A stretch of DNA of 64,000 nt from Niveibacterium sp. 24ML (lineage in GTDB: Bacteria > Pseudomonadota > Gammaproteobacteria > Burkholderiales > Rhodocyclaceae): positions 1-64,000 of the forward strand of contig NZ_JAPFHA010000011.1 of NCBI RefSeq assembly GCF_026586805.1, given 5' to 3'. The notes below the pieces were generated by a model, which was given only the letters and a program-made list of their open reading frames with translations, searched no databases and was not told where the DNA came from. Position 1 is the stretch's first letter, and every line of letters starts with the position of its first letter. A program made the position numbers and the translations under genes. Below are positions 9,519 through 17,959 of the stretch, in pieces.

Positions 9519-9748
9519 TCGGTCGCGTCCAGCGCCTTGAATGCGGCCAGGCTTGCTTGTGCTTCGTCCCGATCCAGCAAACTGATCGCGAATCCAGCGT
9601 GCACCACCACCCAATCGCCCACCACGGCTTCAGGCAGGTAGGCAAGGCTGACGCCGCGTATCACGCCGCCGAAATCGATGCGCCCCATGGGGTGTAGCGG
9701 ATCGCTCTGATCGATTGCGACGATTTCACCAGGTACGGCCAGGCACAT
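9515..9748 (-). CDS. hypC: Hydrogenase maturation chaperone HypC
   Basis: This 77-residue HypC/HybG/HupF-family protein begins MCLAVPG. By family knowledge Cys2 is the residue that contacts the iron and the large-subunit precursor. It has the usual small beta-barrel pattern ([28 protein letters not shown], quoted here only by its conserved core [13 protein letters not shown]). Only two nucleotides separate it from the hypF stop, and its own stop overlaps hypD. It would shuttle the Fe(CN)2CO precursor from HypD to HoxH. Confidence 0.97.
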   Translation of the reverse strand: MCLAVPGEIVAIDQSDPLHPMGRIDFGGVIRGVSLAYLPEAVVGDWVVVHAGFAISLLDRDEAQASLAAFKALDATE

Positions 9749-9750
9749 GT

Positions 9751-12051
9751 TCAGGCGTCCTCAAGGGGTGCTTCGGTGGCGACAAGATGCCCTAAGCGGG
9801 CCGCGGCGAGTTGACCCAGCGCCAATCCCCCGTCGTTGGGGGGCACGGCCTTGGGCCAGTAAGGGGTGAAGCCGGCATTTCGCAGGTGGTTGACGGTCAG
9901 CGTGAGCAGAAGCCGGTTCTGGAAGCATCCGCCGCTGAGCACCACTTGCGGGTGCCCAGCAAGCCTTGCAAGGTCAACGGCCGCGCGGGCCAGCGTGGCA
10001 TGGAAGCGGGCGGCGAGGGTGTCGCGGGATGCGCCCGATTCCAATGCGGCGAGCAGTTCTGCGAGCATCGGCCGCCAGTCAAGCGCGCGCTCGGTCAAAG
10101 GCATCGCGAATGGCGGCCCGGGCTCAGCGCGTTCGGCGGCGAACTGCACTTGCATGGCTGCGTCGCCCTCGAAGTGGCTGCGATCTCGGAGCCCAAGCAG
10201 GAATGCAACCGCGTCGAAGAGGCGGCCCACGCTGGTGCACGGCGGGCACCGCACCTCGCGTTCGAGCATGCTGCCCAGCGTCGCGCGCTCACTTGCCGAG
10301 AAAGCCCGCAGGATCTCGGGCCGTTCGAGCGCGGCCTTCCCTTCGAATGCGTACATCAGGCCCAGGGCCGCGCGGCGGGGTTCTTCTGCCGCGCGATCCC
10401 CGCCGGGCAATGGAAAAGGGTGAAGGCTGGCGATACGCACCGCGCCTGCTTCACTGAGCGAAAAGCATTCGCCGCCGCGCACCACGGCGCCGCCACCGAT
10501 GCCACTGCCATCCCACGCAATGCCGCTGCAGGGCAGGGTCAGACCGTGCTCGGCGATGCACGCGTGCACATGCGCCAGGTGGTGCCAGACCGCAAGCGCG
10601 GGGGTGCCGATGCGGGCCGCCAGCGCGTGGCCGGCAATGCTGCTGGCGTAGTCGGCGTTGGCGTCGACAACCACCCGGGAGGGGCCATCGTCCAGCAAGG
10701 CGAGCAGGGTGCTTGCCATGGTCTCGTGCTGCGCGCGCGCTTCAACGGTGTCCAGATCGCCGCCGTGCTGGCTGAGCACCGCAAGCTCGCCCAGCGCAAG
10801 GGCCAGCGTGTTCTTCTGCTGCGCGCCAAAGGCGAGGGTTCCACGTTCAGCCTTCAGGGGCAGCGTCTGCGGCACATAGCCGCGCGCGCGCCGCAGCAAC
10901 TGCGGGCTGTGCAGGACGATCTGCGCGAGCGAATCATCGAGCCGGTTGGTGATGCGGCGGTCGTGCATCAGAAACAGATCCGCGATGCCGCCGAGCGCCA
11001 GCATGGCTTCATCATTGTCGATCGCGATCGGTAGATCCGAACAGTTGCCGCTGGTAACGACCAAGGGGCCGCCGAACGCATCGAGCAAGAGGGTGTGCAA
11101 ACCGCTGGAGGGCAGCATCAGGCCGATCATTGGGCTGTCCGGCGCCACGTTGGCGGCAATCGTATGGCCGCAGCGCTGCGCCAGTACGATGGGGCCAGCG
11201 CGGTCGCTGAGCAGGGCGCGGCCTGCAGCGCATAGCTCGGCTACCCGTTCGGCGGCGGCCATGCTGCTGAGCATCACGGCAAGCGGCTTGGCCGGCCGGT
11301 GCTTGCGTACGCGCAAGCGTGCCACGGCGGCCTCGTTGGCCGCATCCACCAGCAGTTGAAAGCCGCCGATGCCCTTGAGCGCCAGGATCTGCCCGCTGCG
11401 CAGCGCATCGGCGGCCGCCGCGATGCAGGCGTCGTCCGCCGCGACGATGCTCCCCGCGCTGTTGCGCATGCTCAGCCGCGGGCCACACGCATGGCAGCTG
11501 ATCGTCTGTGCATGAAAGCGCCGATCCGACGGATTGCGATATTCGGCTGCGCAGGCGGCGCACATCGGGAAGTCCCGCAGCGCCGTCCGCGCGCGGTCGA
11601 AGGGCTGCGCTTCGACAATGCTGTAGCGCGGCCCGCAGGTGGCGCAACTGATGAAGGGGTAGCGATAGCGACGGTTGGCCGGGTTGCGCATTTCGGCCTG
11701 GCATTCCGGGCAGGTCACCGTGTCGGGCAGCAGAGTCGGCGTGCCGGCGTTGCCGCCGGTGCTCGCCTCGATTGCAAAACCGTGCTGACCGATCGCGGCC
11801 AGCTCGCGGCGCTCGATGTAATCAATGCGAGCGGGCGCGGGCAGCAGGCTTGCCAACCCGGTTTCGAACGTGCCAAGGGCGTCCTCGCTCCCCTCGACTT
11901 CGATCTGGACCGAGCCTGCAATATTCCTCACCGAGCCTGCCAGCCGGTGCTGCATGGCTAGGCGAGCGACAAAGGGGCGGAAGCCAACGCCCTGCACCAG
12001 TCCGGTTACGTCCAGTCGCAAGCGGGTCAGGGTGGGGGTGCGTTTGGCCAT
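9751..12051 (-). CDS. hypF: Carbamoyltransferase HypF
   Basis: This 766-residue protein starts the CN-ligand pathway by turning carbamoyl phosphate and ATP into carbamoyl-adenylate and loading HypE. Domains run in the standard order. An acylphosphatase domain comes first (about 8-98; GLVQGVGFRPFV and VRNIAGSV). Two zinc-finger pairs follow (CPECQAE ... CATCGPRYS; CAACAAEYRNP ... CHACGPRL). A YrdC-like domain is next (LKGIGGFQLLVDA), and then the Kae1-like carbamoyltransferase domain (LAVWHHLAHVHA; VVLSGGCFQNRLL; PPNDGGLALGQ). The ATG at 12051 was chosen because the acylphosphatase motif then begins at the normal distance. A second in-frame ATG lies ten codons upstream, and neither has a clear ribosome-binding site. 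It diverges from hoxF across 163 bp. Confidence 0.96.
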   Translation of the reverse strand: MAKRTPTLTRLRLDVTGLVQGVGFRPFVARLAMQHRLAGSVRNIAGSVQIEVEGSEDALGTFETGLASLLPAPARIDYIERRELAAIGQHGFAIEASTGGNAGTPTLLPDTVTCPECQAEMRNPANRRYRYPFISCATCGPRYSIVEAQPFDRARTALRDFPMCAACAAEYRNPSDRRFHAQTISCHACGPRLSMRNSAGSIVAADDACIAAAADALRSGQILALKGIGGFQLLVDAANEAAVARLRVRKHRPAKPLAVMLSSMAAAERVAELCAAGRALLSDRAGPIVLAQRCGHTIAANVAPDSPMIGLMLPSSGLHTLLLDAFGGPLVVTSGNCSDLPIAIDNDEAMLALGGIADLFLMHDRRITNRLDDSLAQIVLHSPQLLRRARGYVPQTLPLKAERGTLAFGAQQKNTLALALGELAVLSQHGGDLDTVEARAQHETMASTLLALLDDGPSRVVVDANADYASSIAGHALAARIGTPALAVWHHLAHVHACIAEHGLTLPCSGIAWDGSGIGGGAVVRGGECFSLSEAGAVRIASLHPFPLPGGDRAAEEPRRAALGLMYAFEGKAALERPEILRAFSASERATLGSMLEREVRCPPCTSVGRLFDAVAFLLGLRDRSHFEGDAAMQVQFAAERAEPGPPFAMPLTERALDWRPMLAELLAALESGASRDTLAARFHATLARAAVDLARLAGHPQVVLSGGCFQNRLLLTLTVNHLRNAGFTPYWPKAVPPNDGGLALGQLAAARLGHLVATEAPLEDA

Positions 12052-12214
12052 TGAGTCTGCGCAAAGGAGGGAAGGGCGCATTGTCGGGGCAAGCGTGCCG
12101 GCAAGTCACTCATCATCACTGACACTGCGCAAGAAACCGCCAGTTGCCGGGCCTAGAATGAAATCGGCGCCATGCGTCTGCACGGGGCCAGCAACGCCTT
12201 GGGGAGGGTGTGCG
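12052..12214. promoter_or_regulatory. Divergent hypF / hoxF regulatory region
   Basis: This 163-bp gap separates the leftward hyp unit from the rightward hox unit and must contain both promoters. No convincing -24/-12 or -35/-10 pair could be assigned. The only clear element is GGGGAGG at 12201-12207, the ribosome-binding site of the first hoxF. Confidence 0.45.
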
Positions 12215-13999
12215 ATGCCGCAGTCATCGAGTCTGGAGCGGGTGCTGACCCGCATTTCCGCGCGCTACCGTGACGAGCCCTATCAGTTGCTGCAGATGCT
12301 GCGAGCGGTGCAAGCCTCGTATTCGCATGTGCCACAGTCGGCAATGCAGTTTCTGGCGCGACACCTTGGCGTGCCACTCTCGCAGGTGCAAGGCGTGGTC
12401 GAGTTCTACGCCTTCCTGCACGAGACGCCGCGTGGCCGCTACGACGTCCGATTTTCTGACAACATCACCGATCAGATGCTCGGCTCGCGCGGGCTGTGCG
12501 AACGCCTTTGCCAACATCTTGAGCTGACGCCGGGCCAGCCGCGCGCCGATGGCAAGGTGACGGTGGACTACACCTCCTGCACCGGCATGAGCGATCAGGG
12601 GCCGGCAGCGCTGGTCAATGGCCTGGCAGTGACCCGGCTTGATGTGGGGCGAATCGACGAGATGGCCGATCTGATTGATGCGGGCATCGCGCTGGAAGCG
12701 TGGCCAAGGGATTGGTTCGCCGTGCGCGATCACATCCGCCGGAGCGGCCCGATGCTGGATCTGCAGATGGCCCCCGGTGCGGCGCTTGAGGCGGCGGTGG
12801 CCCGCGGGGCGTCGAGCACCCTGGCGGAACTGGCGCGCTCAGGCTTGCGCGGGCGCGGCGGGGCGGGCTACCTCACCGCGCACAAGTGGCGCTTCTGCCT
12901 GGAAGCGCCCGGGATGGAGCGCTTCATCGTCTGCAATGCCGACGAGGGCGAACCCGGCACCTTCAAAGACCGCGTCCTGCTGACCCGCTATGCCGATGCC
13001 TTGTTCGAGGGCATGGCCCTCGCGGGATTTGTTGTCGGCGCCCGCGAGGGCTTCCTCTACCTGCGGGGCGAGTACGAGTACTTGCTGCCGCATCTGGAGT
13101 CAGTGCTGGAGCGGCGCCGCGAAGAGGGCCTGCTCGGCGGCAATCTGCTGGGGTCGAGGGTGGGGTTTGATATCTCGATCCACCTTGGTGCGGGCGCCTA
13201 CATTTGCGGCGAGGAATCGGCCCTGATCGAATCGCTCGAAGGCAAACGCGGGCAAGCGCGGGTGCGCCCGCCATTCCCGGCCATCCGCGGGTATGCCGAC
13301 AAGCCCACGGTAGTGAACAATGTGCAAACCTTCATCCAGGCGGCCCAGATTTCCGCCATGGGCAGCGCATGGTTCGCCGAACAGGGCACCGAAAAATCGC
13401 GAGGCACGGTGTTGTTGTCGATCTCGGGTGACGTGGCTCGCCGTGGCGTGTACGAGTATCCATTTGGCGTCACTGTCAAAGAGGTGCTGGCCGACTGTGG
13501 CGCCGGTGCGGTACAGGCGATCCAGATTGGCGGGCCGTCCGGCCACCTGATTGGTGCGGCGGATTTCGAGCGGCGAATCGCGTTCGAGGATTTGCCTACA
13601 ACCGGCTCGCTCATGGTGTTCGACTGGAGCCGCGATGTGGTGGGGGTGGTGCAGAACTTCTCGCGCTTCTTCCAGCATGAGTCATGCGGCTTCTGTACGC
13701 CGTGCCGGGTCGGAACGACCGTACTGAGACAACTCATCGACAAAGTCGCGAGCGGGCACGCCAGCGCGGCCGATCTGGACGAACTCGAAGCGTGCGGCAT
13801 GGTCACCCGCTCGCTGAGCCACTGTGGTCTGGGCCAGACCGCGCCCAACCCGGTGCTCGACGGCCTCAAGCGCTTCCGGCCAGTTCTTGAGGCGAAGCTC
13901 CTTGGCGGCACCGATGGCCCCGGCTTCGATCTCGACGCGGAACTGAGCGAGGCGAGGAAGATCTCGGACGAGAGCCTCAAGGAGGGACAGCATGGCTGA
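12215..13999 (+). CDS. hoxF: NAD-reducing hydrogenase diaphorase subunit HoxF, first copy
   Basis: This 594-residue flavoprotein has the fused HoxE-like (1 to about 140) plus NuoF-like (about 160-575) architecture. The ATG at 12215 follows GGAGG by seven bases. NAD and FMN motifs are GRGGAGY, CNADEGEPGTFKDR and GAGAYICGEESALIE. The [4Fe-4S] ligands are ESCGFCTPCRVG plus SHCGLG. In the NuoE-like domain the first Cys pair is gone (FSDNITDQ), and the second pair is C122-T-G-M-S126, so one more ligand is Ser. A [2Fe-2S] cluster there is unlikely. It overlaps the first hoxU by 8 nt. It differs substantially from the second copy at 14820. The diaphorase would exchange electrons with NAD(H); which copy docks the hydrogenase is unknown. 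Confidence 0.93.
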   Translation: MPQSSSLERVLTRISARYRDEPYQLLQMLRAVQASYSHVPQSAMQFLARHLGVPLSQVQGVVEFYAFLHETPRGRYDVRFSDNITDQMLGSRGLCERLCQHLELTPGQPRADGKVTVDYTSCTGMSDQGPAALVNGLAVTRLDVGRIDEMADLIDAGIALEAWPRDWFAVRDHIRRSGPMLDLQMAPGAALEAAVARGASSTLAELARSGLRGRGGAGYLTAHKWRFCLEAPGMERFIVCNADEGEPGTFKDRVLLTRYADALFEGMALAGFVVGAREGFLYLRGEYEYLLPHLESVLERRREEGLLGGNLLGSRVGFDISIHLGAGAYICGEESALIESLEGKRGQARVRPPFPAIRGYADKPTVVNNVQTFIQAAQISAMGSAWFAEQGTEKSRGTVLLSISGDVARRGVYEYPFGVTVKEVLADCGAGAVQAIQIGGPSGHLIGAADFERRIAFEDLPTTGSLMVFDWSRDVVGVVQNFSRFFQHESCGFCTPCRVGTTVLRQLIDKVASGHASAADLDELEACGMVTRSLSHCGLGQTAPNPVLDGLKRFRPVLEAKLLGGTDGPGFDLDAELSEARKISDESLKEGQHG

Positions 14000-14717
14000 G
14001 AGCGGGCAATTTCTCATTGATGGCAAGCCGACGCCATTTCGCGCTGGCCAGACGATCATGCAGGCGGCGGCCGAGGCGGGGCACTACATTCCGCATTTGT
14101 GCTATCGCCCGGAGTTTCCGCCGCATGGCTCCTGCAAGCTGTGTTCGGTCAAGGCCAACGGCCGCTTCACCTCTGCGTGTTTCGAGCCGGTGACCGAAGG
14201 GATGAAGGTAGAAAGCGAAACTGACGAGATCCAGGGCTACCGGAAGCGGGTGGTACAGATGCTCTTCGCCGAAGGCAACCACTACTGCGCATTCTGCGAG
14301 AAGAGCGGCAACTGCCAGTTGCAGGCCGTGGCCTACCACCTCGGGATGGAGGACACCCACTACGCGCACCAGTATCCGCAACGGAAGCTGGACGCCTCCC
14401 ACCCCGATGCGATGATCGATCACGATCGTTGCATCTTGTGCGAGTTATGCGTTCGTGCCAGCCGCGATCTTGACCGCAAAGAGGTCTTCGGCGTGGCCGG
14501 TCGCGGGCTGCAAGCGCGGCTTGTGGTTAACAGTCCAAGCGGACTGCTGGGGGACTCGAACTTCGCCCTGACGGATGCCGCCGCCCATGTTTGCCCGGTC
14601 GGGGCGATTCTGCCCAAGCGGCAGGCCTTCACGACCCCCATTGGCATGCGGCGCTATGACAAACACGATATCGGCGAAGAGAGCAGCCTCACCCCCATTG
14701 CCGACAAGGGTGAGTAA
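13992..14717 (+). CDS. hoxU: NAD-reducing hydrogenase diaphorase subunit HoxU, first copy
   Basis: This 241-residue iron-sulfur protein resembles the N-terminal part of NuoG. It shows a ferredoxin-like [2Fe-2S] set (HLCYRPEF, then GSCKLCSV, then TSAC), the His-Cys3 set (GNHYCAFC with KSGNC), and a further [4Fe-4S] set (RCILCELC plus HVCPVGAI). The C-terminus (KHDIGEESSLTPIADKGE) differs from the second copy. The start lies inside the 3' end of the preceding hoxF, so translation is coupled. By family knowledge it relays electrons between HoxF and HoxY. A 102-bp gap separates it from the second hoxF. Confidence 0.92.
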   Translation: MAESGQFLIDGKPTPFRAGQTIMQAAAEAGHYIPHLCYRPEFPPHGSCKLCSVKANGRFTSACFEPVTEGMKVESETDEIQGYRKRVVQMLFAEGNHYCAFCEKSGNCQLQAVAYHLGMEDTHYAHQYPQRKLDASHPDAMIDHDRCILCELCVRASRDLDRKEVFGVAGRGLQARLVVNSPSGLLGDSNFALTDAAAHVCPVGAILPKRQAFTTPIGMRRYDKHDIGEESSLTPIADKGE

Positions 14718-14819
14718 GAAAGCAGGGGGCGCCGGTATTCGCGCTTGATCCCGGACAAGAGAATCGGGTTGCCGCAGGCGTATCAATTCGCTTGGCGAAA
14801 ACTCCTTCTGGGACACGAC

Positions 14820-16610
14820 ATGGCATCCCCCCTCGGTCAGTCCGTCACGCTGCATGACATTGCTGCGCGTCACCTTCATGCGCGGCACCGCTTGCTGCAG
14901 ATGCTGCGCGAAGTTCAAGCAAGCCGCTCCTACGTGCCGGAAGAGGCAATCCAGTTCTTCGCTCACGTACTCAATCTGCCGATCGCGCATGTGCGCGGAT
15001 GCGTGGAGTTCTACAGCTTCCTGCACACCACCCCGCGCGGGCAGTTCGATGTGTATTTCAGCGATTCCGTGACTGACCGGATGGCCGGCAGCGAGATTGT
15101 CGCCAAGCGCCTTGCCGATCGCCTCGGTGTCACGCTCGGCCAACCGCGTGCCGACGGGCGCGTGACGGTATCCATGACCTCTTGCACCGGGCACTGCGAG
15201 CAGGCGCCGGCAGGCCTGGCGAACGGCCGAGTCTTCACGCGGATGACCGAAGCGCGCATTGAAAAGATGGCATCGCTGATCGAGCACGGGGTGCCGGTCA
15301 GCGAGTGGCCCGCCGAGTGGTTCCATGTCGATGACGGCATTCGCGAGCGTGGCATCACGCTCGAAACCTTCATTCCGCCCGGTGAGGCCATCCGCACGGC
15401 CCTGGCGCGGGGATTGCCCGCGACGCTTGATGAAGTGGAACGCTCCGGCCTGCAGGGGCGCGGCGGTGCGGGCTTTCCGGTTGGGCGCAAGTGGCGTGGT
15501 GCCTATGAAACGAAGGGCGCCCACTACATTACCTGCAACGCCGATGAAGGCGAGCCGGGAACCTTCAAGGATCGTGTGCTGCTGGCCAAGTACGCTGATG
15601 AGCTGTTTGAAGGCATGACCATCGCAGGGTTGCTGGTGGGTGCCAAGAAGGGCTACGTCTACATGCGTGGCGAGTACGAATACATGATGGAAGGCCTGCA
15701 GACCGTGCTCGAAGAGCGCCGTGCCGCCGGCCTGCTGGGTGAGAACATCTGCGAAAGCGGGCTGGATTTCGATTTGCGCATCCATCTCGGGGCGGGCGCC
15801 TACGTTTGCGGTGAGCAATCAGCGCTGCTCGAATCGCTTGAAGGCAAGCGCGGCATCCCGCGTGTGCGCCCACCGTCAGCGGTGAAGATTGGCCTGTTTG
15901 GCCAATCGACGATCAACAACAACGTCGAGTCCTTCGTGCAGGCCGCGCAGATTGCATGGAAGGGGGCCGAGTGGTTCTCTGATCATGGCGAAACCAAATC
16001 CCGTGGCACCAAACTCCTGTCGATCGCCGGCGATTGCCAGCGCCCCGGCATCTACGAGTTGCCGCTTGGCATCACCGTCCGCGAAGTGCTGGCGCGCTGC
16101 GGCGGAGAGAATGCCAAGGCGGTACAGGTGGGCGGGCCGGCTGGGACCTGCGTCGGGCGCGATGAGTTCGACCGGCGGGTGAGCTACGCCGACCTTGCAA
16201 CCGGTGGCAGCATCATGGTGTTCAACGACTTGCGCGACATGGTGGACGTGGCGCGCCAGTTCGCGCACTTCTTCGCCCATGAGTCCTGCGGCTTCTGCAC
16301 CCCGTGCCGTGTCGGCACCCAGATGCTCAAGCACTATGCCGACAAGATTGCGGATGGTCAGGGGACACAGCGTGACCTCGAACAGGTCAAGTCCATCGGC
16401 GAGTTCGTCAAGGGCTACTCCCATTGCGGCCTGGGCGAGACGGCGCCCAACACTCTGCTCGACACGATCAAGCGCTTTCCGGAGGAGTACACCAGCCGCC
16501 TGCTGGCAGAGGCTGACTTCGTGCCGGACTTCGATCTGGACGCGTCGGTGACCGAATCGCGTGCGCTGACCGGGCGCCAGGATCAACTTGACCAGGTTCA
16601 TAGCGACTGA
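14820..16610 (+). CDS. hoxF: NAD-reducing hydrogenase diaphorase subunit HoxF, second copy
   Basis: This 596-residue paralogue of the upstream HoxF has the same HoxE-NuoF fusion. The ATG at 14820 aligns residue for residue with the first copy, whereas a TTG further upstream would add 25 unsupported residues. Motifs include GRGGAGFPVGRKW, CNADEGEPGTFKDR, GAGAYVCGEQSALLE, ESCGFCTPCRVG and SHCGLGET. Its NuoE-like domain keeps C122-T-G-H-C126 but lacks the first Cys pair. The segment after EGKRG reads KIGLFGQSTINNNVESF, where the first copy has the family-typical GY-KPTVVNNVQTF. By eye the two copies share roughly half of their residues, so this is an old duplication or separate acquisition. It is followed by the second hoxU and the hydrogenase genes. 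Confidence 0.93.
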   Translation: MASPLGQSVTLHDIAARHLHARHRLLQMLREVQASRSYVPEEAIQFFAHVLNLPIAHVRGCVEFYSFLHTTPRGQFDVYFSDSVTDRMAGSEIVAKRLADRLGVTLGQPRADGRVTVSMTSCTGHCEQAPAGLANGRVFTRMTEARIEKMASLIEHGVPVSEWPAEWFHVDDGIRERGITLETFIPPGEAIRTALARGLPATLDEVERSGLQGRGGAGFPVGRKWRGAYETKGAHYITCNADEGEPGTFKDRVLLAKYADELFEGMTIAGLLVGAKKGYVYMRGEYEYMMEGLQTVLEERRAAGLLGENICESGLDFDLRIHLGAGAYVCGEQSALLESLEGKRGIPRVRPPSAVKIGLFGQSTINNNVESFVQAAQIAWKGAEWFSDHGETKSRGTKLLSIAGDCQRPGIYELPLGITVREVLARCGGENAKAVQVGGPAGTCVGRDEFDRRVSYADLATGGSIMVFNDLRDMVDVARQFAHFFAHESCGFCTPCRVGTQMLKHYADKIADGQGTQRDLEQVKSIGEFVKGYSHCGLGETAPNTLLDTIKRFPEEYTSRLLAEADFVPDFDLDASVTESRALTGRQDQLDQVHSD

Positions 16611-16619
16611 GAGCGACCG

Positions 16620-17330
16620 ATGAGCGAAACCAAGAACACCTTCACGCTGGACGGCCAGCCCGTCGTTTTCGAAGCGGGCCAGACGATCATGAATGCGGCC
16701 CTGGCGGCCGGCCATTACATTCCGCACCTGTGTCATCACCGGGAATTCAAGCCGCACGGCAGTTGCAAGGTGTGCACCGTGCGCGTCAACGGATGGTTGA
16801 GCGCCAGCTGCACCACGCCGGCAAGCGCCGGCGCCAAGGTTGAAAGCGAAGCGCCAGACATCCAGGAAGCACGGCGCCGCATCGTGCAGATGCTGTTCAT
16901 CGAGGGCAACCACTTCTGCCCCTTCTGTGTAAAGAGCGGCAACTGCCAGTTGCAGGCGGTGGCCTACCACCTGGGGATGGAAGACACCTCTCTGCCGCAC
17001 CGTTTCCCGAGCCGCGCGATGGATGCCTCGCACCCCGATGTCGTGCTGGATCGCGATCGCTGCATCAACTGTTCGCTTTGCGTGCGGGCCAGCCGCGACG
17101 CCGATGGCAAGGATCTGTTCGGCCTCTCGGGGCGCGGTATCGACACGCATCTGGTGGTCAATTCGTCGACCGGCCTTCTCAAGGACACCAACATCGATGC
17201 CAACGATCGCGCGATCCAGGTGTGCCCGACCGGTGCCTTGCTGGTCAAACGCCGTGGCTACGAACAACCGATCGGTGAGCGGCGCTTCGATGCGCAAGCG
17301 ATCGAGTGCGAATTCGAATCCAAGTACTGA
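16620..17330 (+). CDS. hoxU: NAD-reducing hydrogenase diaphorase subunit HoxU, second copy
   Basis: This 236-residue paralogue of the first HoxU keeps all ligand sets: HLCHHREF, GSCKVCTV and SASC for the [2Fe-2S] cluster, GNHFCPFC with KSGNC for the His-Cys3 cluster, and RCINCSLC plus QVCPTGAL for the [4Fe-4S] cluster. Its C-terminus (RRGYEQPIGERRFD) differs from the first copy. It sits 15 nt before hoxY, the normal hoxU-hoxY order of soluble hydrogenases, so this copy is the better candidate for the direct partner of HoxY. That assignment rests on position alone. Confidence 0.93.
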   Translation: MSETKNTFTLDGQPVVFEAGQTIMNAALAAGHYIPHLCHHREFKPHGSCKVCTVRVNGWLSASCTTPASAGAKVESEAPDIQEARRRIVQMLFIEGNHFCPFCVKSGNCQLQAVAYHLGMEDTSLPHRFPSRAMDASHPDVVLDRDRCINCSLCVRASRDADGKDLFGLSGRGIDTHLVVNSSTGLLKDTNIDANDRAIQVCPTGALLVKRRGYEQPIGERRFDAQAIECEFESKY

Positions 17331-17345
17331 TCAACAGGCCCATCC

Positions 17346-17906
17346 ATGAACGCCCCCACGGAACAACCCGCCCGCCTGACCGTTGCGACCTGTTCGCTTG
17401 CCGGCTGTTTTGGCTGCCACATGTCTTTTCTCGATGTGGATGAACGCATCGTTGAGCTTGCGCAGTTGGTGACCTTCGACCGCAGCCCCTTGACCGACGT
17501 GAAGCACTGCTCCGAGCGGGTTGACGTCGGCTTGATCGAAGGCGGCCTGTGCAATGTCGAGAATGTTGAAGTGCTGCGCGAGTTTCGCGCCAGTTGCCGC
17601 TACCTGGTTGCGGTGGGGTCCTGCGCGATTACCGGCGGCGTGCCGGCGGTGCGCAACAAATTCACGTTGGAATCCTGCCTGCGTGAGGCCTACATCGATG
17701 CGCCGGGCATCGACAATCCGCACATCCCCTGCGATCCGGAAATCCCGCTCTTGCTCAACAAGGTGCGGCCGATCCATGAGGTGGTGCGGGTCGACTATGT
17801 GCTGCCGGGCTGCCCGCCGCCGGCCGAAGCCTTCTGGGAACTGCTGACGGCGCTGATTGCCGGCCGCGAGCCCGAGCTTGCCTACGAACACCGCCGCTTC
17901 GACTGA
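17346..17906 (+). CDS. hoxY: [NiFe] hydrogenase small subunit HoxY
   Basis: This 186-residue short-type small subunit lacks the Tat signal and the extra cluster domains of membrane-bound enzymes, as expected for a cytoplasmic group 3d enzyme. The proximal [4Fe-4S] ligands are visible in CSLAGCFGCHMSF, AVGSCAITGG and VLPGCPPPAEAFW. By family knowledge it passes electrons from the NiFe site of HoxH to HoxU and HoxF. It lies between the second hoxU (15-nt gap) and hoxH (53-nt gap). Confidence 0.96.
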   Translation: MNAPTEQPARLTVATCSLAGCFGCHMSFLDVDERIVELAQLVTFDRSPLTDVKHCSERVDVGLIEGGLCNVENVEVLREFRASCRYLVAVGSCAITGGVPAVRNKFTLESCLREAYIDAPGIDNPHIPCDPEIPLLLNKVRPIHEVVRVDYVLPGCPPPAEAFWELLTALIAGREPELAYEHRRFD

Positions 17907-17959
17907 ACCACCCGATCGAATTTCTGGGCGCGTTCAAGCGCTGAACTGGAGCAGTACGC

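Noticed and set aside
9811-11034. A 407-codon rightward open frame opposite hypF
   Set aside because: It lies wholly antisense to hypF, whose domains and motifs are unmistakable. The translation is low-complexity (Arg, Gly, Gln, His rich) with no recognisable domain, typical of antisense frames in GC-rich DNA.
15876-17297. A 473-codon leftward open frame opposite the second hoxF and hoxU
   Set aside because: It is antisense to genes with complete cofactor motifs and shows no domain of its own. The same reasoning applies to the 528-codon frame at 17882-19468 opposite hoxH.
14820-17330. The second HoxF-HoxU pair as part of respiratory complex I
   Set aside because: No other nuo genes are present, the HoxE-NuoF fusion is typical of soluble hydrogenases, and the pair runs straight into hoxY and hoxH.
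12215-17330. Assembly duplication as the cause of the doubled hoxFU
   Set aside because: The two copies differ at about half of the residues by eye and have different intergenic spacing and C-termini.
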